The notes: generated by a model from the letters alone, not told the origin. Shown: positions 52,404-62,866, counted from the first letter of the stretch. The stretch: 64,000 nucleotides of DNA from Curtobacterium sp. MCBD17_035 (GCF_003234815.2 NZ_CP126279.1:806001-870000); one strand, 5' to 3'. Made by a program: numbers and translations.

Positions 52404-53498
52404 TCAGACGGCCACGGCGACCGGTCGTCGGTGCCGACGCGCGAGCCCCGCGCCCGCCCAGCGGTCCCCGGCGACCGCGAGCGCGAGGAGCGTCACGGCG
52501 GCCACCGCGAACGGTACCGGTCCGGTGTGCGGGAACCCCCACTGCACGAGCAACGGCCAGTGGAACACGTACAGCCCGTACGAGATCGACGCCAGGAACG
52601 CGGACGGCGCCGCGACGCGGGCCAGGCCCCGGCCGAGCGCAGCGGCGAGGGCGGGCCGTGCCCGCAGCGTCGGCGCCACGACCGCGACGAGCGTCACCAG
52701 GGCCGTGGCCACACCGAAGTGCCGGACCATGAGCAGCGGGTAGGCAGCGAACCCGCCGCCGGTGCCCAGACGGAGTGTCGTGCCCACGGCGAGCGCCGTG
52801 AGCGCCGTGAGCCAGAGCAGCTCCGGAGCGAGCGCGCGCGGACCGACCCGGTCCTGGAGGAACGCACGCGCCATCGCCGCGCCGGCCCACCACACGAGCA
52901 GGTACGCGAGCACGAGCACGGCGTGCCCGGGGTGCACCCTGTAGGCCGCGAACGCCGCGAGCGACACCGCGCCGACGAGGTGGGGGGTCAGTCGCGGCCA
53001 CCGGTGCAGTGCCGACGCGAGGAGCGGGAACACCAGGTAGAACGCGATCTCGTACGACAGCGACCACAGGGCGAGGTTGTGGAACGGCGGGTCGACGATG
53101 ACCCCCGGCTTCAGCGCCCCGTTGTCCTGCAGCGCCACGAGGGTGCCGAGGACCTGCCCGGGGTGGAACTCGGCCACGAGGTCGCGGTCCGCCGCCGCGA
53201 CCCCGATCGACAGCACCAGTGCGAGCACGAGCGGCGGGTAGATCCGACGGAGACGCCGGAACAGGTACGCGCCGACCCCGCCGCGCCGGTCGAACTCGTT
53301 GGCGTACACGACGAATCCGCTGAGCAGGAAGAAGACCATGACGGCCTCCTGCCCGAACGCGAACACGTCGCGCAGGACCACGGGTCCGCCGTAGGCGTTG
53401 ACCGACACGAGGTGGTGGGCGACGACCTCGAGCGCCGCGAGTCCGCGCACCGCGTCGAGGAACACCCGCAGGCCGCGGGGGAGTGCCGGTCGCGCCAT
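52404..53498 (-). CDS. acyltransferase 3 family protein
   Basis: 364 residues with about ten predicted helices. The start MARPALPRGLRVFLDAVRGLAALEVVAHHLV has the catalytic-region pattern LDxxRGxAAxxVxxxH of acyltransferase 3 (OafA/NodX) proteins, which acetylate or succinylate cell-surface carbohydrates from the membrane. FFLLSGFVVYANEFDRR and RRLRRIYPPL are also family landmarks. There is no fused SGNH domain. GGGAGG precedes the ATG. Neighbouring genes are unrelated, so the target glycan is unknown. Confidence 0.87.
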   Translation of the reverse strand: MARPALPRGLRVFLDAVRGLAALEVVAHHLVSVNAYGGPVVLRDVFAFGQEAVMVFFLLSGFVVYANEFDRRGGVGAYLFRRLRRIYPPLVLALVLSIGVAAADRDLVAEFHPGQVLGTLVALQDNGALKPGVIVDPPFHNLALWSLSYEIAFYLVFPLLASALHRWPRLTPHLVGAVSLAAFAAYRVHPGHAVLVLAYLLVWWAGAAMARAFLQDRVGPRALAPELLWLTALTALAVGTTLRLGTGGGFAAYPLLMVRHFGVATALVTLVAVVAPTLRARPALAAALGRGLARVAAPSAFLASISYGLYVFHWPLLVQWGFPHTGPVPFAVAAVTLLALAVAGDRWAGAGLARRHRRPVAVAV

Positions 53499-53582
53499 CG
53501 GGACCTCCCGTCCGTCGACGCTGATGGTCCTCGGGGGCCGGTGGGGCGGTTCCCAGCCCCTGGGACGGTCGTGGAGGCCCGG

Positions 53583-54659
53583 TCAGGCGCGGAGGGTGCG
53601 CCCGTCGCCCGTGGCGACCTCCTCGAGGGTGCCGTCCTCGACGATCTCCGGCACGTCGCCGTCGTTGTCCGGCACCAGGCTCGCGTCGCCCGGCTGCGAG
53701 AGCGTGAGCACGGCCTCCTCGATGTAGGGGCTCGACTCGAGCTGTTCCTCGACCGCACGCAGCCGGAGCGCGACCTGCTCCTCGCGCTCGTTGCCCGCCA
53801 TGTCGATCGCCGCGACGAGGTACACCCGGCTCGGCCCGACGAACTCGAGGTGCAGGTACGTCACACGCTCCACCTCGGGCTTGCGGAGGATCTCCGCGAG
53901 CACCGCGTCCTCGAGCTCGGGCGACGTCGACTCCCCGATGAGGAACCGCCGGTTCCGGTCGATGAGCACCACCGCGACCACGCCGAGCAGCACCCCGACG
54001 GCGATCGAGCCGAGCGCGTCCCACACGGCCGACCCGGTCAGCTGGTGCAGGAGCAGGCCGAGGAACGCGAGGACGAGACCGACGAGTGCCGCCGAGTCCT
54101 CGGCGAACACCGCGCGGAGCGTCGGGTTCGAGGACTGGAGCACGTGCCGGAGGATCGGCACCCGGCGTCGGGTCGCCGCGCCGTGGGCCTGCCGGAACGC
54201 CTGCAGGAAGCTCGTGCCCTCGAGGCACGCGGAGACCGCGAGCACGATGTAGCCGATGAGGACGTCGCGCGGCGGTTCGTCCGAGGTCAGCTCGCTGATC
54301 CCGTGGTAGATCGACACGATCGCGCCGGCCGTGAACAGCCCGAACGCCGCGAACATCGACCAGATGTAGGTCTCGCGGCCGTAGCCGAGCGGGTGGTCGG
54401 CGTCGCGCTGCTTGGCGCCCCGGCGCTCGGCGATGAGCAGGAAGATCTCGTTGCCGGTGTCCGCCCACGAGTGCGCCGCCTCGGCGACCATCGACGCCGA
54501 ACCGGTCAACAACGACGCGAACGTCTTGGCGAGGGCCACGAGCAGGTTCGCGGCGAAGGCGATGACGACCGTGAGCAGGCTCTCGGGCTTCGGGGCGCCC
54601 GAGGCCGCCGCGTCCGGGTGGTTCGTGCTCTTGCGGTCCTCGGTCGCGTCGCTCACCAT
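53583..54659 (-). CDS. cation diffusion facilitator family transporter
   Basis: 358 residues, about six predicted helices and a soluble C-terminal domain. The metal-site helices are visible: [23 protein letters not shown] (HxxxD) and [19 protein letters not shown] (Asp pair), the arrangement of the Zn/Mn/Fe exporters of this family. The first ATG is preferred; a GTG directly after it is also possible. It exports divalent metal in exchange for protons. It diverges from ileS across the T-box leader. Confidence 0.9.
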   Translation of the reverse strand: MVSDATEDRKSTNHPDAAASGAPKPESLLTVVIAFAANLLVALAKTFASLLTGSASMVAEAAHSWADTGNEIFLLIAERRGAKQRDADHPLGYGRETYIWSMFAAFGLFTAGAIVSIYHGISELTSDEPPRDVLIGYIVLAVSACLEGTSFLQAFRQAHGAATRRRVPILRHVLQSSNPTLRAVFAEDSAALVGLVLAFLGLLLHQLTGSAVWDALGSIAVGVLLGVVAVVLIDRNRRFLIGESTSPELEDAVLAEILRKPEVERVTYLHLEFVGPSRVYLVAAIDMAGNEREEQVALRLRAVEEQLESSPYIEEAVLTLSQPGDASLVPDNDGDVPEIVEDGTLEEVATGDGRTLRA

Positions 54660-54683
54660 GCCCCCAGTCTGCTCCGCGGGCGG

Positions 54684-54961
54684 TACGATCGTCCCAGCGG
54701 CGTCGATCCGGCCATCACCGGGGAGCCTTCGGAAGAACACCATCCGTCCTCCGCGAGCGTCCCCGGGCGCGAGCGGGAGTCGGGCGGCCACTAGAACCGA
54801 ACGGGTCGGGTCCGTCACAGCCTGAGCAACGAGCGGTGGTCCGCGCGACGGGAGCAGTGCCTCCCGGCCGTGGCCGCAAGCGAGGTGGTACCGCGCCGCC
54901 GGGTCGAGTCGACCGGGTGGCGTCCTCGTCGACAGCACGCACACGACCACTCGCCGAGGAC
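54684..54961 (+). promoter_or_regulatory. ileS T-box riboswitch, translational type
   Basis: TACGAT (54684-54689) is a -10 element, so the leader starts near 54696. The reduced stem I carries the specifier ATC (Ile) at 54714-54716, followed by GGGAGCCTTCGGAAGAAC. The T-box AGGTGGTACCGCG is at 54883-54895. Near the start codon GTCCTCG (54922-54928) can pair with CGAGGAC (54955-54961), which holds the ileS ribosome site. Uncharged tRNA-Ile should free it. Actinobacterial ileS leaders are known for this design with a minimal stem I. The region holds no gene. Confidence 0.88.
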
Positions 54962-54964
54962 CAG

Positions 54965-57900
54965 ATGCGCTACCCCTTGAACGACCCGGACGCCGCCGGC
55001 GTCACCCCGTCCCCCTCGTTCCCCGAGGTCGAGCGCGGCGTCCTCGCCTTCTGGCAGCGCGACGACACGTTCCGGGCGTCGGTCGAGCAGCGGCAGGGCT
55101 GCGACGAGTGGGTGTTCTACGACGGCCCGCCGTTCGCGAACGGACTCCCGCACTACGGGCACCTGCTCACCGGCTACGCCAAGGACGTCTTCCCGCGGTT
55201 CCAGACGATGCGCGGCAAGCAGGTGCACCGCCGCTTCGGGTGGGACACCCACGGGCTGCCGGCCGAACTCGAGGCCATGCGCCAGCTCGGCATCACCGAG
55301 AAGCACGAGATCGACGACATGGGCATCGACGTGTTCAACGCGGCGGCGCGTCGGTCCGTGCTCCAGTACACCGACGAATGGCGCGACTACGTCACCCGCC
55401 AGGCACGCTGGGTCGACTTCGACGACGACTACAAGACGCTCGACGTCACGTTCATGGAGAGCGTGCTGTGGGCGTTCAGGTCCCTCTGGGACAAGGGCCT
55501 GGCGTACGAGGGCTTCCGCGTGCTGCCCTACTGCTGGAACGACCAGACGCCGCTGTCGAACCACGAGCTCCGCATGGACGACGACGTCTACCAGCAGCGC
55601 CAGGACCAGTCGGTGACCGTCGCGTTCCCGTTCACCGGCGCCCGCGCCGAGGAGCTGGGGCTCTCGGGCGTCCGCGCGCTCGCGTGGACGACGACGCCGT
55701 GGACCCTGCCGACGAACGCGGCGCTCGCCGTGGGACCCGCCATCGAGTACGTGGTCGTGCCGGCCGGTCCGGACGGCGCGGCCGACGGGACCGCGGCAGG
55801 CACCGCGTTGTTCCTGCTCGCCGGCGACACGCTCGCCGCGTACGCCAAGGACCTCGGCTACGGCTCCGCCGAGGAGGCCCGTGCCGCGGTCACCCGCACC
55901 GTCACCGGTGCCGAGCTCGACGGCGTCGCGTACGAGCGGCTGTGGGACTTCTACGTCGACGTCGAGGGCATGGAGAACGCCTGGCAGGTGCTCGTCGCCG
56001 AGTACGTCGCCACGGGCGAGGGCACGGGCATCGTGCACCAGGCACCGGCCTACGGCGAGGACGACCAGGCCGTCTGCTCGGCGGCGGGCATCCCGACGAT
56101 CCTCTCCCTCGACGACGGCGGGCTGTTCCTGCCGCAGGTGGACCTCGTCGCGGGCCAGCTGTGGTCCGACGCGAACAAGCCGCTGACGCAGGAGCTCCGC
56201 GCGATGGGTCGCCTGCTCCGGGTCGCCTCGTACGAGCACAGCTACCCGCACTGCTGGCGCTGCCGGAACCCGCTCATCTACAAGGCCGTGTCGAGCTGGT
56301 TCATCCGGGTCACGGATTTCCGGGAGCGCATGGGCGAGCTCAACGAGCAGATCACCTGGGTGCCCGAGAACGTCAAGGACGGCCAGTTCGGCAAGTGGGT
56401 CGAGGGCGCTCGTGACTGGTCGATCTCGCGCAACCGGTACTGGGGTTCGCCGATCCCGGTGTGGAAGAGCGACGACCCCGCGTACCCGCGCGTCGACGTG
56501 TACGGATCCCTCGCCGACCTCGAACGCGACTTCGGGCGCCTGCCCCTGAACGACGCCGGCGAGCCGGACCTGCACCGCCCGTTCATCGACGAGCTGACGA
56601 GGCCGAACCCCGACGACCCGACCGGCCGCTCCACGATGCGCCGGATCACCGACGTGTTCGACGTCTGGTTCGACTCCGGGTCGATGCCGTACGCCCAGGT
56701 GCACTACCCCTTCGAGAACCGCGAGTGGTTCGACACCCACAACCCGGCCGACTTCATCGTCGAGTACATCGGACAGACGCGCGGCTGGTTCTACGTCATG
56801 CACGCGCTGGCGACGGCCCTGTTCGACCGTCCGGCGTTCTCGAACGTCATCAGCCACGGCATCGTGCTCGGGTCCGACGGCCAGAAGATGTCGAAGAGCC
56901 GGCGGAACTACCCCGATGTCAACGAGGTCTTCGACCGCGACGGCGCCGACGCCATGCGGTGGTTCCTCATGTCGTCCTCGGTGATCCGCGGTGGGAACCT
57001 CGTCGTCACCGAAGAGGGGATCCGCCAGGGCGTCCGCGAGTTCCTGCTGCCCCTCTGGTCGACGTACTACTTCTTCACCCTCTACGCGAACGCGTCGGGG
57101 GACGGCGGGTACCACGCCACCTGGCGCACCGACTCGACGGACGTGCTCGACCGGTACCTGCTCGCGCGCACCCGGCAGCTCGTGCTCGACGTCACGGCGC
57201 ACCTCGAGGCCCTCGACACCCCGCTGGCCACCCTCGCGGTCCGCGACTTCGCCGACGTCCTCACGAACTGGTACGTCCGGCGGTCCCGTGACAAGTTCTG
57301 GGCGGGTGCCGGGTCCTCGGACGCTGCCCGCGATGCCTTCGACACGCTGTACACGGTCCTCGAGACCCTGACGCGCGTCGCTGCGCCGCTCGCGCCGCTC
57401 GTCGCGGACGAGGTCTGGAGGGGCCTCACCGGTGGGCGCAGCGTCCACCTCGAGGACTGGCCGGACGCCGAGGCGTTCCCCGCCGACGACGCCCTCGTCG
57501 CCGCGATGGACCGCGTCCGCGACGTCGCGTCGAAGGGCCTCGCGCTCCGCAAGGCGACCGGCAAGCGGGTCCGTCTGCCGCTCGCGACCCTGACCGTCGT
57601 CACCGCGGATCCCGCCGGGCTCGAGCCGTTCGCCGACATCCTCCGCGACGAGCTGAACGTCAAGCGCGTCGTGCTCGAGCAGCAAGCCGAGCAGTCGCTG
57701 GCGCAGTACGGCATCGAGCGGAAGCTCACGGTGAACGCCCGTGCCGCGGGTCCCCGCATCGGCAAGCTCGTGCAGCAGGTGATCCCGGCGGCCAAGCGCG
57801 GTGACTGGTCCGCCACCGCCGACGGCGTCACGGTCGGCGGCGTCGACCTGGTCGAGGGGGAGTACACGCTCGACCTCACCGTGGCCGACCCGACGAGCGC

Positions 57901-58231
57901 GGTGGCGTTCCTCGAGGGCAGTGGCTTCGTCGTGCTCGACACCGTGACGACCCCGGAGCTGGAGGCCGAGGGCCTGGCCCGCGACGTCGTGCGTGCGGTG
58001 CAGCAGGCGCGTCGGGACGCCGGGCTCGACGTCAGCGACCGCATCGTCCTGCGCCTCGAGGCCGATGAGGCTGCGAGCAGCGCGATCGAGGCGCACCATG
58101 GACTCATCGCGCAGGAGACCTTGAGCAGCCGGCTCGAGCAGGTCGTCTCCGCGCTGGACGACGACGACCCCGGCGTCGAGCACGTCGGCGACGGCGCGCT
58201 CGTCCGGGTGGAGGTGACCCGCGTTGGCTGA
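54965..58231 (+). CDS. ileS: isoleucine--tRNA ligase
   Basis: 1088-residue class I synthetase. The first signature is HYGH at 63-66 ([15 protein letters not shown]) rather than HIGH, and KMSKS is at 641-645 ([12 protein letters not shown]). The HYGH form, [16 protein letters not shown] and the length mark the eukaryote-like IleS type, which in other bacteria is associated with low mupirocin sensitivity. The editing CP1 domain lies between them. Translation is controlled by the T-box upstream (GAGGA 4 nt before the ATG). The FolC start overlaps its 3' end. Confidence 0.96.
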   Translation: MRYPLNDPDAAGVTPSPSFPEVERGVLAFWQRDDTFRASVEQRQGCDEWVFYDGPPFANGLPHYGHLLTGYAKDVFPRFQTMRGKQVHRRFGWDTHGLPAELEAMRQLGITEKHEIDDMGIDVFNAAARRSVLQYTDEWRDYVTRQARWVDFDDDYKTLDVTFMESVLWAFRSLWDKGLAYEGFRVLPYCWNDQTPLSNHELRMDDDVYQQRQDQSVTVAFPFTGARAEELGLSGVRALAWTTTPWTLPTNAALAVGPAIEYVVVPAGPDGAADGTAAGTALFLLAGDTLAAYAKDLGYGSAEEARAAVTRTVTGAELDGVAYERLWDFYVDVEGMENAWQVLVAEYVATGEGTGIVHQAPAYGEDDQAVCSAAGIPTILSLDDGGLFLPQVDLVAGQLWSDANKPLTQELRAMGRLLRVASYEHSYPHCWRCRNPLIYKAVSSWFIRVTDFRERMGELNEQITWVPENVKDGQFGKWVEGARDWSISRNRYWGSPIPVWKSDDPAYPRVDVYGSLADLERDFGRLPLNDAGEPDLHRPFIDELTRPNPDDPTGRSTMRRITDVFDVWFDSGSMPYAQVHYPFENREWFDTHNPADFIVEYIGQTRGWFYVMHALATALFDRPAFSNVISHGIVLGSDGQKMSKSRRNYPDVNEVFDRDGADAMRWFLMSSSVIRGGNLVVTEEGIRQGVREFLLPLWSTYYFFTLYANASGDGGYHATWRTDSTDVLDRYLLARTRQLVLDVTAHLEALDTPLATLAVRDFADVLTNWYVRRSRDKFWAGAGSSDAARDAFDTLYTVLETLTRVAAPLAPLVADEVWRGLTGGRSVHLEDWPDAEAFPADDALVAAMDRVRDVASKGLALRKATGKRVRLPLATLTVVTADPAGLEPFADILRDELNVKRVVLEQQAEQSLAQYGIERKLTVNARAAGPRIGKLVQQVIPAAKRGDWSATADGVTVGGVDLVEGEYTLDLTVADPTSAVAFLEGSGFVVLDTVTTPELEAEGLARDVVRAVQQARRDAGLDVSDRIVLRLEADEAASSAIEAHHGLIAQETLSSRLEQVVSALDDDDPGVEHVGDGALVRVEVTRVG

Positions 58232-59732
58232 GATCGGCAACGGTACGAACCCCTACGGCGACGACGACGCGTACGACGAGGACGGCGAGCCCGTCGCCGG
58301 GACTCCACGTCCGGTGACGGCGGGCGTCCCCGTGCCGCACGGGCCCGAGGACGACGGCGTCGCCCAGGTCGAGTCGGAGCTGTACGCCCGCATCGGGGAA
58401 CAAGCCCCCGAGCGTCGGCTGGCCGCGACCCGGCGTGCCGTCGAGCTGCTCGGCGACCCGCAGCACGCGTTCCCGGTCATCCACATCACCGGCACGAACG
58501 GCAAGACGTCGACCGCCCGGATGATCGAGAGCATCGTGCGCGCGCACGGGCTCCGCACCGGACTCATGACGAGCCCGCACCTCGTGTCCATCCGAGAGCG
58601 CATCGTCATCGACGGCGAGCCCATCCGGCCCGAGTCGTTCGTCGAGAACTGGCGCGACATCCAGCCGTACCTGACCATGACCGACGACGAGCTCCGCGCC
58701 GCCGGACAGCAGCCGCTCACGTTCTTCGAGGCGCTCACGGTCCTCGCGATCGCGTGCTTCGCGGACGCGCCGGTCGACGTCGCCGTGATCGAGGTCGGCA
58801 TGGGCGGGGAATGGGACTCCACGAACGTGGTCGACGGCCAGGTGGCGGTGTTCACCCCGATCGCGATCGACCACGCCAAGCAGCTCGGCAACACCGTGGC
58901 CGAGATCGCCCGGACCAAGGCCGGGATCATCAAGCCCTCGGCGGCGGTCGTCAGCGCGCGGCAGACGCCGGAGGCCCTGGGAGAGCTCGAGCGTGCGGCG
59001 GCCCTGAGCGAGGCGACGCTCGCCGTCGAGGCGACCTCCGGTCCGAACGGCGGCTTCCGCGTGCTGTCGGACACCCCGGCCGTCGGCGGTCAGCTCGTCA
59101 GCGTCCAGGGCGTCGCCGGACGGTACGACGACCTGTTCGTGCCGCTCTTCGGTGCCCACCAGGCCGAGAACGCCGCGGTGGCGATCGCCGCCGTCGAGTC
59201 GTTCCTCGGTCGCGGATCGCAGCCCCTCGACGAGGACGTCCTCAGCGAGGGCCTCGCGGCAGCGACGTCGCCCGGCCGTCTCCAGCCGATCGCCCAGCAG
59301 CCGACCGTGGTCGTCGACGCCGCACACAACCCGCACGGCGCCCGGGCCCTGGCCGAGGCCCTGCCCGTCGCGTTCCCGTCCGACCACGTGGTCGGCGTGC
59401 TCGGCGTCCTCGCCGACAAGGACGCCCGCGGCATCGTTCGCGCGCTCAAGGACGTCGTGGCCACGTTCGTCGTCACGCAACCGCCCGGTCCCAGGGCCCT
59501 CGACGCCGACGCGTTCGCCGCGATCGTCGTCGACGAGGTCGGCCCGGATCGGCTGGTCGTCGAGCCCGACGTCGAGGCCGCCCTGGCCGAGGCACGGACC
59601 CTCGCCGAGGACGCCGACGCCGAGGCGGACCTGGCCGAGGGGGAGCCGGGCGCCATGGTCCTCGTCGCGGGCTCCATCGTGCTGATCGGCCGGGTCATGG
59701 ACCTGGTCCACGGCGAAGGCGAGTCGGCATGA
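58224..59732 (+). CDS. folC: bifunctional folylpolyglutamate/dihydrofolate synthase
   Basis: 502 residues. The ATP loop is [13 protein letters not shown] (GTNGKTS at 90-96), followed by [19 protein letters not shown] (substrate loop), [17 protein letters not shown] and [16 protein letters not shown] in the C-terminal Mur-ligase-like domain. It adds glutamate to folates and, in many bacteria, also makes dihydrofolate. The N-terminal 50 residues are an acidic tail not present in E. coli FolC. It starts at TTG 8 nt inside the ileS 3' end and overlaps the next gene by ATGA, forming an ileS-folC operon. Confidence 0.94.
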   Translation: MAEIGNGTNPYGDDDAYDEDGEPVAGTPRPVTAGVPVPHGPEDDGVAQVESELYARIGEQAPERRLAATRRAVELLGDPQHAFPVIHITGTNGKTSTARMIESIVRAHGLRTGLMTSPHLVSIRERIVIDGEPIRPESFVENWRDIQPYLTMTDDELRAAGQQPLTFFEALTVLAIACFADAPVDVAVIEVGMGGEWDSTNVVDGQVAVFTPIAIDHAKQLGNTVAEIARTKAGIIKPSAAVVSARQTPEALGELERAAALSEATLAVEATSGPNGGFRVLSDTPAVGGQLVSVQGVAGRYDDLFVPLFGAHQAENAAVAIAAVESFLGRGSQPLDEDVLSEGLAAATSPGRLQPIAQQPTVVVDAAHNPHGARALAEALPVAFPSDHVVGVLGVLADKDARGIVRALKDVVATFVVTQPPGPRALDADAFAAIVVDEVGPDRLVVEPDVEAALAEARTLAEDADAEADLAEGEPGAMVLVAGSIVLIGRVMDLVHGEGESA

Positions 59733-60172
59733 CGGACGCTCCCCGCACCTCCCCGCCGGCCCGCGGCACACGGATGCGGCGTCCCCGCCCCCCGCGCGGC
59801 GCCCGCGAGAGCCTGCTGTCGATCGTCCTCGTGCTCGAGGCCGTCGTGTTCTTCTTCCCGATGCTCGTCGTGTTCGGCAAACACGAGCTCCCGCCGGCCG
59901 CGGCGTTCGGCGGCGGTCTCGGCTTCATGGTCGTGCTCGCCATCGCCTCCCGGCTGACCGGTCGCCCCGCCGGTGTAGGGTTCGGATGGCTGCTGCAGGC
60001 GGCCATCATCGCCACCGGCTTCGTGGAACCGTTCATGTTCGTCGTGGGCGCCATGTTCCTGGCGTTCTGGATCTACTGCTTCGTCAAGGGTGGTCAGCTC
60101 GACCGGACGAATGCGGCCCGCGCGGCGGCCCTCGGCGAGGACCCCGCACCGGGCACCGACGCCGGCGCCTGA
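59729..60172 (+). CDS. DUF4233 membrane protein
   Basis: 147 residues with an Arg/Pro-rich start and four predicted helices (about 28-50, 57-77, 84-104 and 106-118): LLSIVLVLEAVVFFFPMLVVFGKHEL, ending IYCFVKGGQLDRTNAARAAAL. DUF4233 is consistently found between folC and ndk in actinobacteria; its function is unknown. The ATG overlaps the folC stop. Confidence 0.88.
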   Translation: MTDAPRTSPPARGTRMRRPRPPRGARESLLSIVLVLEAVVFFFPMLVVFGKHELPPAAAFGGGLGFMVVLAIASRLTGRPAGVGFGWLLQAAIIATGFVEPFMFVVGAMFLAFWIYCFVKGGQLDRTNAARAAALGEDPAPGTDAGA

Positions 60173-60224
60173 CCGTCGCCGCCGCACACCGACCACATCC
60201 ACCCCCGAACCCAGGGAGCAATGC

Positions 60225-60644
60225 GTGTCCGACCTCGAAGAGACCCTCGTCCTCGTCAAGCCCGACGGCGTCGCCCGACAGCTGACCGGGGAGATCCTCC
60301 GCCGCATCGAGGCGAAGGGCTACGAGATCGTCGACCTGAAGATGCTGACGGCGTCCCGTGACCTGCTCAGCGCCCACTACGAGGAGCACCAGGGCAAGCC
60401 GTTCTTCGAGCCCCTCGTCGAGTTCATGGAGTCCGGGCCGATCGTCGCCGTCCGCGTCACGGGCAACGGCGTGATCGCCGGCTTCCGCTCGCTCGCGGGC
60501 ACCACCGATCCGACCTCGGCCGCGCCGGGCACGATCCGCGGCGACCTCGGGCGCGACTGGGGTCTCAAGGTGCAGCAGAACCTCGTGCACGGCAGCGACT
60601 CGCCCGAGTCCGCCGCGCGCGAGCTCGGTCTCTGGTTCGCCTGA
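60225..60644 (+). CDS. ndk: nucleoside diphosphate kinase
   Basis: 139 residues. VKPDGVARQLTGEILRRIEAKGYEI at the N-terminus, phosphorylated His122 in NLVHGSDSPESA and terminal GLWF are all standard. It transfers phosphate between NTPs and NDPs. The GTG start (VSDLEETLVLVKPDG) is backed by AGGGAG 6 nt upstream. It ends the ileS-folC-DUF4233-ndk unit with a hairpin. Confidence 0.96.
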   Translation: MSDLEETLVLVKPDGVARQLTGEILRRIEAKGYEIVDLKMLTASRDLLSAHYEEHQGKPFFEPLVEFMESGPIVAVRVTGNGVIAGFRSLAGTTDPTSAAPGTIRGDLGRDWGLKVQQNLVHGSDSPESAARELGLWFA

Positions 60645-60664
60645 CCCGCTGTTCCGCGTCTTCC

Positions 60665-60700
60665 CGACAGGCCCGTCGTCGTCCGACAACGGGCCTGTCG
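60665..60700 (+). terminator. terminator of ndk
   Basis: 12-bp stem CGACAGGCCCGT with a 12-nt loop, 20 bp after the ndk stop. The following 146 bp carry no gene. Confidence 0.75.
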
Positions 60701-60846
60701 CCGTCTCCGCACGCACACGATGCGCGGGCATCTGACGACGTCACCCCTGTCGTCCGACACCCGCGCCGTCGAGACGAGCACCCGCACCGCGCGTGACCGG
60801 GAGGCCCGACACCACCCCGGGGAGCGAGCGGACACCCGAGGCGGAA

Positions 60847-60884
60847 CGACGACGGGCCGCCCCCATCGGGACGGCCCGTCGTCG
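60847..60884 (-). terminator. distal terminator of the DsbA gene
   Basis: 13-bp stem CGACGACGGGCCG with a 12-nt loop, the second of two tandem hairpins downstream of the minus-strand gene. Confidence 0.65.
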
Positions 60885-60893
60885 CACGGCTGA

Positions 60894-60924
60894 CGGTCGC
60901 CGCGGGGCTGGCCCGCGGCGACCG
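60894..60924 (-). terminator. proximal terminator of the DsbA gene
   Basis: 13-bp all-GC-rich stem CGGTCGCCGCGGG with a 5-nt loop, 5 bp beyond the stop codon. Confidence 0.75.
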
Positions 60925-60929
60925 TGCGA

Positions 60930-61850
60930 TCAGCCCGCCGAGGGCGTGGCGGTCGGCGTCGCGGTCGAGCTGCCCGACGAACCCACGGCCTGTTCGGCGA
61001 CCTGCTCCACGAACGACGAGAACGCCGACGTGTCGGTCAGCGACCCGGTGTACTGCTGCCCGTTGACGAGGACGAGCGGGGTGCCGGTGAGCTTCTTGAC
61101 GTCGGAGTTCGGGATCTTGTCGTTGAGCGTCCGGTTCGTGACGTCGGCGACCCACCCCTTGAACGTGCCGTTGTGGATGCAGCTCGGGATGTTCTCGTTC
61201 GTCGCGCCAGCGGCCTTGACGAGGCGGACGATCTGGTCGTCGGTCAGGCCCTTGGTCTGCTCGCTCGGTTGCTTCTTGTAGAAGCGCTGGTTCACGGCGA
61301 GGAACTTGTTCGGCTCGTAGTTCGCGACACAGGCGGCGGCGTTGGTGGCGCGGGTCGAGTACTTGGTGCCGAGGGAGCTCGCGTCGAGCAGCGCGAACGG
61401 ATGGAGCTCGAGCGTGGCGTACCCGGCGGTGACCCACTGCTTGATCTGGGTCATGTTCGTCGTCTCGAACTGGTTGCAGTACGGGCACATGTAGTCCTCG
61501 TAGATCACGACGTTGATCGTGTCCTTGTGGGCTGCCGTCTTGGTGGCCGTCGGCTCGGCGCCGGCCTTCGTCGCACCCGTGGTGACCGCGGTGATCGACT
61601 TGCCGTTGCCGTGCAGGAGGATGCCGTCGCTCGCCATGTTCTTGGGGCCGGGGCCCGCGGGCTGGATCGAGTTCACGACGACGAGCACGACGATCGCGGC
61701 GACGGCCAGCACGGCGAGGCCGATGCCGCCCTGCAGGAACAGCCGGTTGCGGCGTCTGCGCTGTTGTTCTCGCTCGCGCATCGCCCGCGCGTGCTCGCGG
61801 GCTGCTTCGCGCCGTGCCTTCTTGGAGGAGTTGTCGCCTGCGGTGCTCAT
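60930..61850 (-). CDS. DsbA family thiol-disulfide oxidoreductase, membrane anchored
   Basis: 306 residues: a highly charged cytosolic N-terminus (about 1-36, KKARREAAREHARAMREREQQRRRR), one membrane helix (38-60), and an extracytoplasmic thioredoxin domain with active site Cys122-Pro-Tyr-Cys125 and the cis-Pro loop LTGTPLVLVNGQ. It introduces disulfides into exported proteins. The gene next to it encodes VKOR, which would reoxidise it; this is the DsbA/VKOR pathway known in mycobacteria and other actinobacteria. The tail is Ser/Thr/Pro-rich. TACGGT lies 8 nt before the ATG (leaderless). Confidence 0.92.
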   Translation of the reverse strand: MSTAGDNSSKKARREAAREHARAMREREQQRRRRNRLFLQGGIGLAVLAVAAIVVLVVVNSIQPAGPGPKNMASDGILLHGNGKSITAVTTGATKAGAEPTATKTAAHKDTINVVIYEDYMCPYCNQFETTNMTQIKQWVTAGYATLELHPFALLDASSLGTKYSTRATNAAACVANYEPNKFLAVNQRFYKKQPSEQTKGLTDDQIVRLVKAAGATNENIPSCIHNGTFKGWVADVTNRTLNDKIPNSDVKKLTGTPLVLVNGQQYTGSLTDTSAFSSFVEQVAEQAVGSSGSSTATPTATPSAG

Positions 61851-61858
61851 CGGCAACA

Positions 61859-61864
61859 ACCGTA
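61859..61864 (-). promoter_or_regulatory. -10 element of the DsbA gene
   Basis: TACGGT on the minus strand, 8 nt before the ATG at 61850. The DsbA gene thus has its own promoter rather than depending on VKOR readthrough. Confidence 0.5.
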
Positions 61865-61993
61865 ACGGGTGCTGGAGGGGGTCGAGCGCGGCTCGGCTGA
61901 CAAACCTCCCAGAAGTGCGTGACGCGTCATCGACGCCGGTGCGCGGGGCGTCGACATCAGGCCGGCGTCGCGGTGCGGACCGGTCGTACGCGA

Positions 61994-62632
61994 TCAGAAG
62001 AGGATGGCCCGCAGCGTCGGGAACATGATGAGGATCACGAGGACGATCACGACGTAGTTGACGAGCACGATGAGCCAGGAGAACGGGAGGACCGCCTGGC
62101 CGATCCGATGTCCGCGTTCGCCGAGGTTCCCCCGCGCCAGGTTCCAGCACGTGAACACCCAGAACATCGGGATCGTCATGGACCAGACGAGCATGCACCA
62201 GGGGCAGAGCGCACCGATCGACCACACCGTCTGCGTGAAGAGCCACGTCACGAACACCCAGGCCAGGAACACCCCGGCGTTGAACGCCACCCAGAACCAG
62301 CGGGCCGCGACGACGCCGGCCAACAGCATCACCGCGACGGCGATCGGTGCCACGAACCCCGAGACGCCGAGGATCGGGTTCGGGAACCCGAACAGATGTG
62401 CCTGGTGGCTCGCCATGACGTTCGAGCAGCTGATGAAGGGGTTGACGTCGCATCCCAGTGCCTGCTTGGGGTGTTCCAGCAGTTGGTACTCGTCGACGAC
62501 GAGCCGGAAGGCGCCGTACAACCCGCCCGCCCCGGTGACGAGGAGGAACACGGCCATGGCCACGGGTGGACGACGGAGGGCTTCGCGGGACGTCACGAGC
62601 GCCATCATCGCATGCACGTTCGGCGTTCCCAT
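61994..62632 (-). CDS. vitamin K epoxide reductase (VKOR) family protein
   Basis: 212 residues, about five predicted membrane helices. The loop cysteines Cys61 and Cys69 (LGCDVNPFISCSNVMAS) and the CPWC redox site at 143-146 (ALCPWCMLVW) are the four functional cysteines of bacterial VKOR, which passes electrons from DsbA to quinone. It lies 143 bp upstream of the DsbA gene, same strand. The ATG at 62632 is chosen for a nearby TTATCG element; ATGs at 62608 and 62605 (MMALVTSR) are alternatives. Confidence 0.92.
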   Translation of the reverse strand: MGTPNVHAMMALVTSREALRRPPVAMAVFLLVTGAGGLYGAFRLVVDEYQLLEHPKQALGCDVNPFISCSNVMASHQAHLFGFPNPILGVSGFVAPIAVAVMLLAGVVAARWFWVAFNAGVFLAWVFVTWLFTQTVWSIGALCPWCMLVWSMTIPMFWVFTCWNLARGNLGERGHRIGQAVLPFSWLIVLVNYVVIVLVILIMFPTLRAILF

Positions 62633-62639
62633 GGGCGGG

Positions 62640-62866
62640 CGTGCGATAATCGATGGGTCGACGGTCCCGTACCGCCGATGACGAAGAGCTTTCCGGGCCC
62701 GGTGCCCGGACAACGAAGCGCCGTGAGAGGGCGCGCGCGACCGTGGTGCTGCCCCGTACGGAGCGGCACCGGCCGCTTGGAGCGAGCGCGGGGGCGTAGT
62801 CGCCGCCCGCCGAGGATTCCCGCCGGTCACATGCTGACCAGGCCGGGCTGAGGAGTGCACCAGTCG
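62640..62866 (+). promoter_or_regulatory. structured leader region of the RNase E/G gene
   Basis: The 227-bp region before the RNase gene contains no ORF but several potential stems, including CCGGGC/GCCCGG (62693-62709) and an 8-bp stem 62745-62752 with 62763-62770. RNase E genes are commonly autoregulated through their 5' leaders, so a similar role is possible; I cannot place the promoter with certainty. Confidence 0.4.

Noticed and set aside
54815..58240. Very long open frame (over 1100 codons) on the minus strand opposite ileS
   Set aside because: It mirrors ileS codon structure, has shadow composition (Arg/Val/Asp/Gly/His) and no recognisable domain; high-GC DNA keeps such antisense frames open.
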